A stretch of DNA of 64,000 bases from Dipylidium caninum (GCA_017562135.1 QEYB01000412.1:186001-250000); one strand, 5' to 3'; positions 37,474-49,600 are shown, counted from the stretch's first letter. The notes: generated by a model not told the origin, from the sequence alone. Numbers and translations are program-made.

Positions 37474-40400
37474 GTTGTGGCTCAAACACTTTTAGGTTTC
37501 CAACACTTTTCTTTTGCATTTTCAGACACTGGGCTTAAGCCATTAGCCAGTTTTGTGTTATACCGAAATTTTTTCTTATAAACATGATCCATCTGTATAT
37601 CTTATGAGCTGATGCTTCTTTTTCGGCCCTCCATTTTATTTGGCTAAAGAAAACGATAGATTTTTAATATACTTGACTAAATCAGCATATTTCTATGTGA
37701 AAGAGAAACTTTTTAAGTTGTCTTAAAGGTGGACAGTTTTAATTACGGTGTCTCTCTGACCCGGTGCCAATAATCTGCGTGTCATGTGTGCAAAGATAAC
37801 ACTAATTGTTGCAACGCTCCCATTGGTTAGCCTCGTGTCCACTGACCAATCACCGGCCCGCACTTTGCCGTCAACAAATAATTACGCCGACTCCAAGCTA
37901 CCTTTTTTGTGTATTTGCCATTTACCAGGAGAACCTGATCACAAGTTTGCGGTGCAGGGTCATCAGAGTAATGGAAATTGGCCTTAACTTAAACAAATGT
38001 TCAACGCCTCAAAATTCCTTTCTACTAAGTGAACGCAAGGTGAAAGTCGATTGTCCTAGCTGCAACTCAGCTGATTTCTTGCCTATTTTAATGTTTTTTG
38101 GAACATAACCATCTACTAGTAGGTTTTTCTCCATCTTACTGTTAGTTAACCAATTGTAACTTCATTATGTTGATTCAGAAACACCTAAGGGAAACGTGCG
38201 AGCGCTGTATCACTTCGATTTTCGTTTGCTTTTGAGCTGACCAGTAACTGTTTTTACTTTACATGAAGGTAAACGAGATCTTCACGTACTTTTTATTGTA
38301 GTACGATATACCTTGAACTCTAAGGTATATCGGCCACATTTTTTTGGAATAAATTAAATAGTGAATCTCAATTTACAGATCCTTTAATTCTCCAGCATTT
38401 TTCTTCCATTGCTCATTTCTATTCACCGATTTATTACTTTCTTGAAAAGTCGTTTGCTTCCATAAGGCGACATTAGGGCAAATCAATTGGTCTTCACTTT
38501 TTCTCCTCAGTCGCGTCGATGCCCACAGCGAATTTCCTGGCGGCGCTCGCCTGTGTGTCGTTTTCTTCCCCCATCTAATCGCGGAAGCCTCCTTTGTCTT
38601 AGCTCTTCATCTTCACTCTTGCCGGCTTTCACCAGCAGTCGAGGACTGGAAGACAGCCGATGGTCTTGTCGGCGGTGCCCAATCAGGAATCAATTAGAGG
38701 GAGAGGAACAGAGGGAGGAGGAAGAGGAAATACTGAATTTTGTTAGAGGATTCTATCGCCAAAGAAGTAGGAGCTCCTTTAATTGTACCTGATGCTCTAA
38801 GTCTTTCATGATTTAAAGATTAAAAATAAAAGTCAATTTATTGTGTTTTTCTATTCTGCCCGCAATTTGCCGTTTGATTTAACTTACAACGCCTCATAAT
38901 ATGACGAAAAGCAAAGAGGTTTTCACACAAGTCATTCTGGGCTAACAGTTGGCAAAACCTCATTGGGAGTTAGGAAGGCGAACCAAAACTATCGGCACCA
39001 CCTGATATTTCGTTCAGCGCAGTGTCCCCATACCTTTATATGTTTTTCCTCATTTGCTATAGACGTTTTGAGGTAATTACGTAGTCGTGTACATCGTCGG
39101 ATTCCATTATCCGCTTTACTGCGCTGTCTAAGCCCCTACCTTATGGGCATTCCTCAGCTCTTATCCATTTGATATGGCCGAGGACTCCAACTTCCAGTGG
39201 CATTCATACTTCCGGAAATGTCAATTGACTGGACTCGAAACCCTCTTTGTAAGATCATATGCAATCTATCGGTCGTGATTCGGAGTACTTGCCTCTTTGG
39301 CTTAGGTAGTACGCGGTGAGGCCTGTTTATTTCTTGCCTTCACCTTTGTTGTTCTCCTTACCTTAATCGGATCGTCTTTTTGCGTACTCTGTTTTTTTGT
39401 TTTTAAGGAAGGTGAGAGCTTTTTGGACTGCCATGATCGCTCCCATTTCCACTGGATTTTTTTCTACCTCGTTCGTCACTGAATGGAGATTGGATCAGGC
39501 ACGTAGACTTCCCTTCCGCCTCAAATTGACTAAGGTGACTTTTAACGAGTCGGCGAGTTGGTCTCGTGTTTTGGGGTTTTAAATACTTGTTACTTATTAC
39601 CTTGTTAGTAGTATTTTTGTTCGCCATTCTTCATGTTAGGTTTATGTGCTTATGAAATGGGTCTGTGGACTCTGCGAATCGCTGCACTTGAGGGGTTGTA
39701 CCAAATCACTGAATCGCGGCTAATCTTCGACGCGATGGTGCACATTTAAACGAACTTGTAGTGAAGTAATAACAGTCGGTATCTCCGGTTCGTCTCTTTC
39801 TGCCTTCTAGTCTGGCCAGATTCTTTGCTTTTATTCTCTTACATGCCCAACTCGACAACAATTTTCAGTTGTTCGATAAGGAAAATAAGAAGTTGAGCGG
39901 TGTGGAATCGTTGTTACTTTTTGTTGAGAGATGAACTACTCGCTTTCGGCCATGGAGAAGCGATATTTCAGTGGGAGTGGAAAGCTAGAGCTCTCCATTC
40001 CCTCTCGGGGCCACATCCCCGTTCGATCACCAAACTTCCTACCTTGAACATTTGAGGTAACCCCCTAAAGTATTTTCGAATGAGGTCAAAATCCGGTCCG
40101 TGGCTGATTATATTGCACCACCAGATGGGCGGATGCGTATGTTTATCACTGTGTGCGTGGTTTTCCGCACTGACTGTTTATCTGCGAGGTCGTGCCTGTT
40201 AAGTTTGCGGTATCACTCGGTAGACATCCACGAGAAGACGCTTTCTTCATTCCACCCGGTGGCTCTTTTATCTCTGCCTACCTGAGAAGAAAGTTGTCCT
40301 GACCCTCGACTTTTTAAGCCCTTGGATCGGCACGGTTAAAGGAAAATCGGGTCAAAAATCTGAGTTTACTTTATTATGCATAACCTTTCGTTTTAATCTA

Positions 40401-40492
40401 CCAGATTTGTTTTTACTTCACTAACGTCAATCACTTCGCTATACACACAGAGAGAGAGATAAAACGCACAAACACATCGTCTTCTCGCCCCT
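37474..40492. other. Intergenic; possible small plus-strand transcription unit, unconfirmed
   Basis: AATAAA signals lie at 38348-38353 and 38825-38830 on the plus strand. One of them may end the aquaporin transcript. A CCAAT pair facing opposite ways sits at 37822 and 37846. A 67-codon frame at 37784-37987 begins with a signal-peptide-like stretch (ITLIVATLPLVSLVS). A 101-codon frame at 38487-38792 follows a pyrimidine-rich acceptor (TTTCTCCTCAG). None of these could be assembled into a convincing gene. The stretch 38.9-40.4 kb holds nothing I can name. Confidence 0.35.
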
Positions 40493-40991
40493 TCAAAACG
40501 TATAAGAGAGAAGGTGGAGGAGAAGTGCAATCAAGCTGGCGCCAAAGATGGCATTTCTGCTGGCCGAATTGCAGCCATCGGCATCGCAGATGCAGTACTT
40601 ATTCCTGGTGTTACTTCCTGTTCCAGCGCGGTCTATGCAGGAATAAGCTGTCTTGGCCTCCTGTGTAGAGCATTCACGAGCATACCGAACTTGAGGCTCC
40701 GGTTTTGTCTCCCCGTCCTATCCTGAACTGGGCGTCCTGGAGGAAAGAGTCGTGCAAATTAGACCCCTGTCAAGTAAAATACCTCGCCATCTGTCTCGAT
40801 GTTAACGTACTTGTTTAAGGATGATGCAGGATCTCATTCCCGTTGGACACTCTGTGGGTTGGATTAAGTTTTTATCCAGGGTGGCATCCAGGCTGCGTGT
40901 GGGAATCACACTGGTAGCACTTGAGGGCTCGGAGCCCGGCGAGAGCGGTGAGAAAGAGGAGGAGGGTGAATGCGATCCGCCCGCCGTCCAT
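40493..40991 (-). CDS. Ly6/CD59-like three-finger protein with GPI-anchor tail, two exons, one-base frame break
   Basis: This is a small cell-surface protein of the Ly6/uPAR family, which is common on the tegument of parasitic flatworms. Exons are 40991-40811 and 40717-40493, joined in phase across a 93 bp GT-AG intron. It has a signal peptide (FTLLLFLTALAGLRA), then the typical LKCYQC start of the mature domain. TECPTGMRSC and ARECST follow, then the family's closing motif YCICDADGCN. A hydrophobic tail (AIFGASLIALLLHLLSYTF) ends at the stop, as in GPI-anchored members. The first exon has 181 bases where 180 would be in frame. The frame changes by one base between about 40905 and 40880, giving a premature TAA if read literally. 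This is either a sequence error or a recent mutation. An ATG at 40991 precedes the signal peptide directly. Confidence 0.75.
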
Positions 40992-41048
40992 CTACCTTAC
41001 AACTGACGACTGGCCTCTGACACGACAAGACAACTGACCACTTTTCAA

Positions 41049-41090
41049 ATTGGCGCAATGGCCAATGAAAATGGCGGAGACGGTGATTGG
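41049..41090 (-). promoter_or_regulatory. Promoter-like cluster: three CCAAT boxes and a YY1-type motif
   Basis: Within 42 bp there are CCAAT boxes (either strand) at 41049-41053, 41062-41066 and 41086-41090, plus AAAATGGCGG at 41068-41077, the consensus often found at YY1-driven start sites. It lies 60-100 bp upstream of the Ly6-like start codon and could also serve a gene reading the other way. NF-Y and YY1 binding is inferred from motif match only. Confidence 0.5.
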
Positions 41091-41324
41091 CTGACCGACT
41101 GCGTGATGGTGCTATGGCACAGCTGAGGTCATGAAACTCGTCATCTGACTCTGATCCACTGTCACTTCGACTCAAGTGCGGTCACATCAGCTTAATCTAC
41201 ACAAACGCAATTACACAATTTGTTATTTTGTTGGTTGTCTAATTTTTCCACGCTTAATTTGGTTATTGTCATTTGGCAGTCATGAAGTCAACTGAGGTCA
41301 AGACTCTTTCTTAATGCTCTCGAG

Positions 41325-42645
41325 TCAACCGATGTTTATCCGAGAGTATGAGCGAAGGCGTTGATAAGGTCTGGTTGTCACGACGGCTTGGAAGATGGAC
41401 TGGAGTGGCGAGCCGTCAGGAGGACGCGAAATCTGACGTTCGAGCACAAATGAGGCGGTGAATACGAGTTTATCATCTCGACGAAGGAATTGGCTGTCAC
41501 CGTCGACAAATCGAATCAAATTCGCGTCTCTGCAAGGGACTTGAAGACAATGAATGTCACGAGAAATTCCAATTTATTAACACTTGGTACCGTTGAGTGG
41601 GGAGCACAAACTTCTTCTCATTTCCCCTTGAAGTAAAAAGTTCTTCGGAATCCACGTCCTGGTGGGATGGCCACTCGCAGAACCGTTTTTCGCAACGCGG
41701 TTCCCGATTTCCGCGAAGTAGAGAGTAGGTGGAAGGTCTAGGCTACTCAGGACTGCTTCAACCTCTCTTATTTTGCCGCAGTGACGAGGACTTTCCAGGA
41801 GCTCATTACCCTCGATGCATACTTGGCCTACTTTCAATAACACCCCAACACTGTGGACAATTCGGCCTTATATTTGGACGAAATGTAGAAAACCCACCAA
41901 AAAGACAGTTAAACTTGTCAAACGGTCAACTCCTAATAGACTAAATTGCACTTGAAAGATTAAAAAGACTGCCAAAGAGCCTTCATTGAGCTGATAAAAT
42001 GTGCTAGTTAGGTGTCGAGGTAGCATTCTTTTTTAACAATACCAATAGCAGTAGAAACAAGCTAAACAAGCCATGCCATCCGACAGGTTCGCCACACGGA
42101 GCCTGTGTGACACAGTGGCGCCTGGTCCGTCGAGCAGGTGTTAAAGTCGGGCGAAAGTGTGAATACATGAACATGGAAGGTGCCTAATCCGAAGCAGACT
42201 TCGGTGACACACGAGGCGGACTAAATTGGTAAAAGGAGATCAACTTCATCCGCCAACCTACCATGAGTCGGGAGTTTTTGTCTGAAGACATCCGTCACGT
42301 GTCTCTGAGGCCAGTTTGTGTCTCTCGAAACAAGAAATAGCCATATAGTGATTTCGAAAACAACGATGGATAATGTCGACCTCATAGCAGGAGGGCGAAG
42401 AGAGGGAGTTGCCTCGGTTGTGTTGAATCTGTTTCTGCAAACAACTGTTTACGCGATGCCACCTGAAAGTAACGTCAGCACAAGTCGAAGCCAACGGTGA
42501 TGCGGTCAAATGGTCACCTCTTACCAAAGTTCTTCTTGACAGGATGTTCCAAACATGTTTACACACTTTGGCGACATGTGCATTTGAAAGCCGAAGAGTA
42601 GGATAATCAACGGAAACGCCAACCGTATCCGCTCGCATAGCAGGT
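41325..42645 (-). CDS. Unidentified multi-exon gene fragment
   Basis: Several protein-like frames with good splice signals lie in order on the minus strand. One is 42645-42525, between TTATTTAG and GTAAGA, reading PAMRADTVGVSVDYPTLRLS and onward. A second exon starts at 42462 after TTACTTTCAG, in phase, reading VASRKQLFAETDSTQ. A third frame covers about 41843-41580 (FAEIGNRVAKNGS). A last frame ends at 41325, after TCCCTTGCAG near 41540, reading DANLIRFVDGDSQFLRRDDK and onward. I could not join all of them in phase and recognise no family. They may be one gene, two genes or partly chance. An AATAAA at about 41575 could end a shorter transcript. Confidence 0.3.
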
Positions 42646-44310
42646 CTAAATAACACCATTAACTGCATTTACGTCGGAAGTGATAAGGTGACAGGGAGAA
42701 ATTTTATGTGACCCTTTGTTCTATGGTATTATCGCTGTTCGAGCTGGAGACGCAACGAGACGGCTTTGGGCTAATCTGCTACTAGAAAAAAAACAGAGAA
42801 TCAACTTTGATCATCCGAACTAATTACGGTTTTATAGCAGTTGTGACCACGATCGGTTGCCACGTGAGGAAGGGAGTTAGAGAATTCCGATTTCCATATG
42901 TGAGAAAGGCCACTGTTTTTGTTTACTAGAAGCAAATAATAATAAAATAGCTCCATCAAGTACGTTAACGAGTCGACTCAAGGGCAGAAACGCGAAACGG
43001 ACCAGCGTCCAGTCTTATTCATGTAGGATACGGCTATCTTTTAAGGGAAAAGACACGAGAACAAAACCGTCGGCATTGGAGCTCGTGTAGTTTCCCGCCG
43101 ATTCTGTCGCCCCGACACAAAGTGGCGGAGAAGAATTTGCAACTTTCCTCAGGGGCAATCAGATTTTCGCGACTATGCGGAAGTGCCATTTACTAATATT
43201 CCTTCTCTGCCTCTGAAGTAAGGTTTCTAATTGTCATTTTCCCATGTTAACTTGCAGAGACAATGTCCGGTGCTTTTTTGAAACCAGCCGCTTCATAGTT
43301 AGCGTGCTTCCACTTTTCCATTTGCCTCACTTAAAGTGCAGTTGCCACCTGTGATTTATCCTTTTCCAGTAATGTCATTTTACCTATCAGAAACAAAATT
43401 TTAATTTGTTTTTTTGGTGCCATAATCATTTTAGCTTTTGAGGTTTAAAAATATTTATATTTTCGTTTGAAAACAGAAAAACTCCCTCTTCGTGCATCTG
43501 TGTAATTACTGTCTTTCTAAGCCTCCTAAATGCATTTTAATCATCCATTCGGTGGATCTGTTCGGCTACATTCCTCGATCCTCCTTTCCGCGGCAGTAAT
43601 TTAGAGGAGCCAGAAACGAGGTTGTAACTCTGTGCGGAAGGATCAGGCCTCTCCGCTGATGAAGTGTCCTGTCCAGCCAAATAAAAAAACTACGCTGCCC
43701 AACTTTCAATCATTCCCTTCCTTTACTTTTTACTCAACACCTCTTCTATTCGTCTAGTCGCGCGCATAACGCTACAAAATCGCGAATAGCCCATTTGCTC
43801 TGCAGGTAATCCTTAATAGCAGCTTATTAACCCGCTTTTTTAGTTCTTTCTTGGAAATTATACTTGCGGTACTGCAACCAAACTGAGACCTGACGAATAC
43901 TGTAATGAAAAGCTGTGGCAATGTACGCTATGCAATCTAGAGAAGCGAAAGTAATTAGGTCGTTAAAGATATATGTGGATTGGGTGTGGCAGGCGTAGAT
44001 GATCAGTAAGCGTTTGTTTCACAAGTGGGCACCCAAGTAATCAGTCCCCCACCGATAAAGTAATCTCCTTTATCATCGTCCCCTTTGCTCTATCCTTCCC
44101 CGGCAATGGTAATTTCACCGCGCTAGCATTACCTTAGAGTTTCTGTGATTTTAAAAATGCTAGATTCCTTTTGATCGGCTGTCATTTGCCCCACCTCATA
44201 TCGATCCTCGCGTTTGACTCACGTGACCGTCCCTCCGCCTTCCCTTCCACCAACTGCTCGTCCGCGTATTCAACATCACAAATATCTGCACGGCCGCTGT
44301 ACCTTCCACA
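42646..44310. other. Intergenic upstream of the tubulin gene
   Basis: No coding frame could be supported. This stretch should contain the promoter of the plus-strand tubulin gene and possibly of the minus-strand frames at 41.3-42.6 kb. No clear core-promoter motif was seen. Confidence 0.4.
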
Positions 44311-46479
44311 ATGCCAGAAATCATCGTCCTCCACATCGGTCAGACTGGCATTCAGGTGGGCCATGCAATGTGGGAGCTCGCCTGCCTGGAGCACAATGTA
44401 GGGAGGGACGGAAAGCCACTTCTACTCACTCCCGACGATAGCGCCAACATCAACTCGCTATTCGTCCACTGCTCCAATGGCAACTACACGCCCCGAGCCC
44501 TTCTCGTCGACTTGGATCCCACCGTTGTTGGTGAGTGTCTTCCCAGTGAATATAAAATCACTTTCAAGGCGACAAAACTCCTCCACTTTATTCACTAACA
44601 CTCAAGTTTCATGCTTTGACCTGTGTGGAGTGGAGGTGCAGGTGTTTTTTTGCCGAGCCCTCACCCTAAATACGCCCAATCAGTTAACAACGACTCGTAG
44701 TAAGGCGGTCCAACACTTTTCTGCATGTCACCGTCCCGCCCGTAGTTGTGGTATGAATAAATCGGACGTCTATCGCTGGCGGCGGACCGTTTTTTGTCCT
44801 CCACGAAAGGACAACTGCCAAAGTGCTGCTCCTTCCCTTTCAGACGAAGTTCGTGCCGGTCATTATAGGAATCTGTGGAATACGTCGAACCTCTTTGGAG
44901 GCCACGAAGACGCGGCTAGTAATTACGCCCGAGCCTACTACTCTCAATCCCAAGACCGCCTTCCCGGTGTCCTCGATCGCATTCGTATCCTCGCCGAGCA
45001 GTGCGACGGGTTGAACGCCTTCAAACTGATCTTCTCGGTCAACGGCGGCACCGGCTCCGGTCTGACAGTGGCCATTTTGGAGGAACTCGCGTGCAATTTT
45101 GGCAAGAAGCATCGTCTCGCCACTTCCATTTACCCTTCACCGTGTTCCTCTCAAATTGTCGTGGAGCCCTACAACGCCACTTTGCACACCGCCTCGTCCA
45201 TCGACTTCTTCGACTGCGTCACCGTGGCTGACAATCAGGCAATTCACAAAATCCTCGGCATTCACTCCGGACCGAATGCGGCGGCTTCACGGTGACAAAT
45301 CGCCTCCTCGCCCGCCTCATCAACGCCCAGTGCCTGTCCCATCGCTACAACTTCACAGGGCAACAGAAGGTGGAGGTGGGCGAGCTACTAACCAACCTCG
45401 TGCCCTATCCCCGCATCCACTTCCCCACCATGGCCTACGCTCCCCTCTTCAACCAAATGGCCGCCATGTACGAGTCACCCAGTCTAATCAACATGTTGGA
45501 GAGGAGTTACGAGCAGGAGAATCAACTCTCCAGCATCTGTATTAAAGGTAATCCCTTCATCTCGTGCGCCCTCCTCTTCCGAGGCAACGTCTCGCCCTAC
45601 CAGGTGAACGAGGCCCTCAGAAACGTCAAATGCACTAAGCGCGCCGAGTTTGTGGACTGGTGTCCCACCAGCTTTAAGATTGGCATCAACTTCACACCGC
45701 CAATAAAGGTGCCAGGTGAGGGCTTCCCCGGCCTCGACTCCACCTGCATCAACATGATCGCCCACAACGCGGGCATCCGCGAGGCGTGGGTCCGCATCGC
45801 CGACCACTACAACCGGCTCTACTGCAAACGGGCGTTTGTCCACTGGTTTGTGTCCGAGGGTCTCGAGGAGGCCGAGTTTGTGGAATCACAGGAGGTCCTG
45901 GTGAACATCATCAACGATTATGAGGAGATTGGCCGATCGTTGAAGGATGTCGCATGTGGGGCGGAACAAATGCAACAAAGTAATGTGTGGATGGAGAAGA
46001 GGCGGAAGATCAGCGCCAATGGTGACTGCGACCACCTGAAGAGAGCTCTACGATCTAAATTTGTCGGTAAATCCAAAGAAATGGCAAAATTATCAACAGG
46101 AAGTCGTGGCAATCTCGGCGTAAGTGCAGGCAGTTCTGCCGAGTCGTCGGTCTCGCAGACCCAGTCGTATGGGGGCGATGTCAACGCGGCGACCGGCGAG
46201 AAGAATAAGAACACGAACTGCCTCGTTGATCCGTCGCCCACCCTTCGACGGCCCATTCCACGATCGAGAAGAACGCGGTTTTTAACGCACGACAGTGGCC
46301 GTGTGGACTTGGAGACTGACAACACCGCCTCGGTGCTCGTGGAAGGCAGTGACGATATCACGGAGTGGAGTGAACGCGGCGAAGACGTGCTGCTGTCACG
46401 CGGGGCGGCGCCGGAGGAGTCGCTGTCCTCGTACTTCGAGAATAGCCTCTCCACGGTTACGGTAGATTGGGACGACTAG
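44311..46479 (+). CDS. Divergent alpha-tubulin with long C-terminal extension, two exons, one-base frame break
   Basis: This is a GTP-binding subunit of microtubules. Exons are 44311-44530 and 44844-46479, with donor GGTGAGT and acceptor CCTTTCAG, in phase. It starts MPEIIVLHIGQTGIQVG like other tubulins. The GTP signature is NGGTGSG at about residue 141. Alpha type is shown by VGELLTNLVPYPRIHF, keeping the catalytic Glu equivalent to E254, and by FVDWCPTSFKIGIN and KRAFVHWFVSEGLEEAEF. The loop that holds Lys40 in common alpha-tubulins has no such lysine. The frame shifts by one base between about 45270 and 45292. The upstream frame stops at 45293-45295 while the downstream frame continues for 390 codons. 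Residue counts across the break match ordinary tubulin if one base is missing. About 165 extra residues follow the usual end, instead of the short acidic EEY-type tail. Total length would be about 617 residues. Confidence 0.9.
46173..46306 (+). repeat. Duplicated segment, copy 1 (inside the tubulin C-terminal extension)
   Basis: These 134 bp, encoding GDVNAATGEKNKNTNCLVDP and onward, recur almost unchanged on the opposite strand at 49368-49501. I count about three differences. Similarity stops abruptly at both ends, which points to a copied block, not shared ancestry of two genes. Confidence 0.9.
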
Positions 46480-46613
46480 ACGAAAGGCGTTTTTCGTTGT
46501 TTGGGTATGCTTATACTCTTATACACCCCCGTTTATGATGATGCATTGATATCATCTGCCCGAAAAATGACCTTTTTGCAACCCCAACACCAACAACAAC
46601 AAAACTGTCTGCC

Positions 46614-46619
46614 AATAAA
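46614..46619 (+). promoter_or_regulatory. Candidate poly(A) signal of the tubulin gene
   Basis: AATAAA lies 135 bp after the stop codon on the coding strand, a reasonable distance for a 3' end. Confidence 0.5.
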
Positions 46620-49600
46620 GGTTAGGTACGTGGTTCGTGTCTTCTCGGCGAATTCCAACGCCACTAAGGGGAGTCTAGGAAGCCCAATTGTCTTTGTCGG
46701 CGGCGTCGGAGGTCTCTACGGCCGGGTGAGCTGAAAGTTTGGGAAAAAAGCTGGCCGGTGGGATCTGCGGCATCGGTGGAGCCTTAACTGCGCCGACTCA
46801 AAGGAAGAGGCAACTGTGTCATCCTTTCGCTCAGTTTCCATCAAGTTTGTTACGGCCCGGGTGGAGAAGCCAGCCGGTCCTGCCACCCGTCCAATCAACG
46901 CATCGTGTGGAAACTTCATTAGCCACAACAGAAGAGTTTTTTTACCATCTCCATCACCTTCCTCTTCTCTGAAGTCACATCCCTTGCGGAAGCGTGTGAA
47001 GATTGCCGTGTGGCCTCCGACAGCGCCTAGACATTCCATAGACAAGGAAGGCGCTCTCGTCGGTGGTGTGATCGGTGGAGAGGCTGCAGTCTTGTCGGAA
47101 TAACAGGCGTCGGTAGCCTCGGTGTGCTGGTGGGGATGAATCGGAATGGGGCGGGTGAGATTGAAGTTTGGCGGAAATGGGAAAAGAGGGGGGGGTGGCG
47201 GGGTGGTGCCCTAAACTCCTTATTTTGTATTCCCTGCCTTGAGCTCCCATTCAGATTATACACCGTCTACTTATTTTGCAATGAGTAGCGTAGCACCCAG
47301 GCATTAATTTACGTTCTCCCGATGGTCGAGAGAAGGTGGAATTTTTCATATTCAGCATCTGTTTTCCCAGAGGCAGCATTTTGATAAGAATGGAGATTTT
47401 TGGTCGCGTATTTGACACTCAATTCGTAAGGCAAAGGCGGCCTATTTCCCTTCGAATTTGAAGGAAAAAGGCAGACACAATAATGCGCTTGTGTTCCCCT
47501 TCAGACAGTGAACAGTCTACTTATGCGATACCATGCCTACGTCGCCATATTCATAAGTGAGTAATCAGGCCATCAAATTGACAATTGGGACGATATGTCG
47601 ACGAGAGGAGCGGCTCACACCGCGATCACTTACGGGGGAAGCCAAGTAAATAAATGTATAAACGGGAGGATAAGAAAAATTGAAGTTGTCTGGCTCCTCT
47701 ATTTGATAAACGGGGAAATGGGGGATTTAGAGGTGCAGTTTTCGCAATGAAAGTTATTTTGAAGCAAATGTCAGAAGCCAACGTGGGCACAAATGATACA
47801 AGTGGAGAAAGTCCTTTATTACCCAATGACAATTGAAATATGGTCCATTCGATGGGTATTGGCGTAAATTGTGATCATTATGAGGACTGGAAGGACTGTG
47901 AATGGGGAAGGGGGAGGAGGGAGCAACGCGAAACAGGAAGACAGTCTGATTTAAGGATGGCTGGCCAGGAAAATGAATGCCAACGTGTATCCAGAGAGTA
48001 TAAAATATGGACAAAGTTAGTTTGTTCAACGGACCGTGGCCTGCTTCGACGTCAAACACCGAGTGGAATGTGGGCACGCGAGATGAGAAACGCCTGGCAT
48101 CTGAGACGCTTGAATTTGTCGAAATATTCAGGCGTCCAGCCCAGGGCGATACGTAGTAACTCCAATAGAATCGACCGGATTCCTTCTTCGTTTATCCAAA
48201 TGCCCCATTCTGACATCCACCGTCTCCATTCGTTGTAACCCGACGCTCCACTGGACCTTCCTTTGGACGTGAGGTCGACGCCGGAAATGCGAGTTTGGCA
48301 TGGACGATTACGCTCAAATGAACGCATCGAGTTACATGTCTTCAGGCGGCTTTCCTCTCTCCCAAACCCCACCGTAGTTTGCGGCTCTCCGTCTCCCTCG
48401 ATTTAATTGGACGCGTCTCCATTTCCCTCTTCCTAGCCGTCTCAGACGGGGCAGTTGACCCACTGGACTCACACAGACGCGCCTCGTAGCATCGCCTCGC
48501 CCTGACCTCCGCCTACCTCCCGTCGGCGGTTTCCACTCTTCCATAAAAACCTCGTCGTGAGCTATGAGAATCGTCCCACTTGTGCTCCACTTGATAAATT
48601 TCACCTCGAGGCGAGCACAAAGGGGGCGTCTGTTCTCCCTCGCGTCGTGGACGCGCATCTCTGAGTAGGTTCTGTCAACCGAATGGCCAATGACTGTGGA
48701 AGAGGAGGCGAAGTGAACGTTCAACGGGGAGGGAGACGGCGCCCGTACGGCGTCCGACCGAAAATCGCCGAACGGGTGGTGTGAGCCCCGTTTTTTCCAG
48801 CACAGAAATCTGCCTGCCCACCTCGAACACCTCCATCCTCCCCGGCCGAGTGCTCGAACAACAGGAGGATGCTGCTCAGACTACAGAGAGCCTACTTATT
48901 TCCAAGGGAGTCCTTTAATTCCCTTTGACGAGGGGCTCAGGAGCAGGATAAGATGGCGTTCAAGGGATATCTCTTCTTTAAGATTGCCATCCGCATTTAG
49001 GCCGTAATGGATGAATGTCCCTCAAGTCAGTTGGGGCAGAAGTTAAGCCGACGAGTTGTTTTCCTCAATGAAAAGAGCGATTCCTCCACCCGAGTTTGTC
49101 AATGCTTTTGCACTCGAGAAGCGTTTGGGAGGATCGCATCGCCTCCGTGCGGTGTCCGAGTCCGCGTCGCATTCAGAGGAACTCCGGCGAACTGGGGAGC
49201 CTCGCATGGCACTGAGAGGCCGAAGTCGTCGGGAGTTGTAGGTTCCTCCAGTTCAAGAAGCTGATGTGGACGAGAACGAGGGGATGTCGCGGCCCCCGCC
49301 GGGCTCTTTTGATGGTCAGTGACCGGCCATCCGTTTAGGAGCGGACAGTTCTTTTCGCAAGGTTTAGCCACACGGCCACTGTCGTGCGTTAAAAACCGCG
49401 TTCTTCTCGATCGTGGAATGGGCCGTCGAAGGGTGGGCGACGGATCAACGAGGCAGTTCATGTTCTTATCCTTCTCGCCGGTCGCCGCGTTGACATCGCC
49501 GCCGAGGGCGAACGATTCGCGGTGCGGCTTCCGCAGCCACAGGGAGAAACGCATGTCCTTGCTGCTGCCACGTGCATGACAGCCGGCCGGAAAGAGCACT

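Noticed and set aside
49099..49599. Minus-strand open frame as a second tubulin-like gene
   Set aside because: Only the 134-bp copied block resembles the tubulin gene; the rest has no tubulin similarity.
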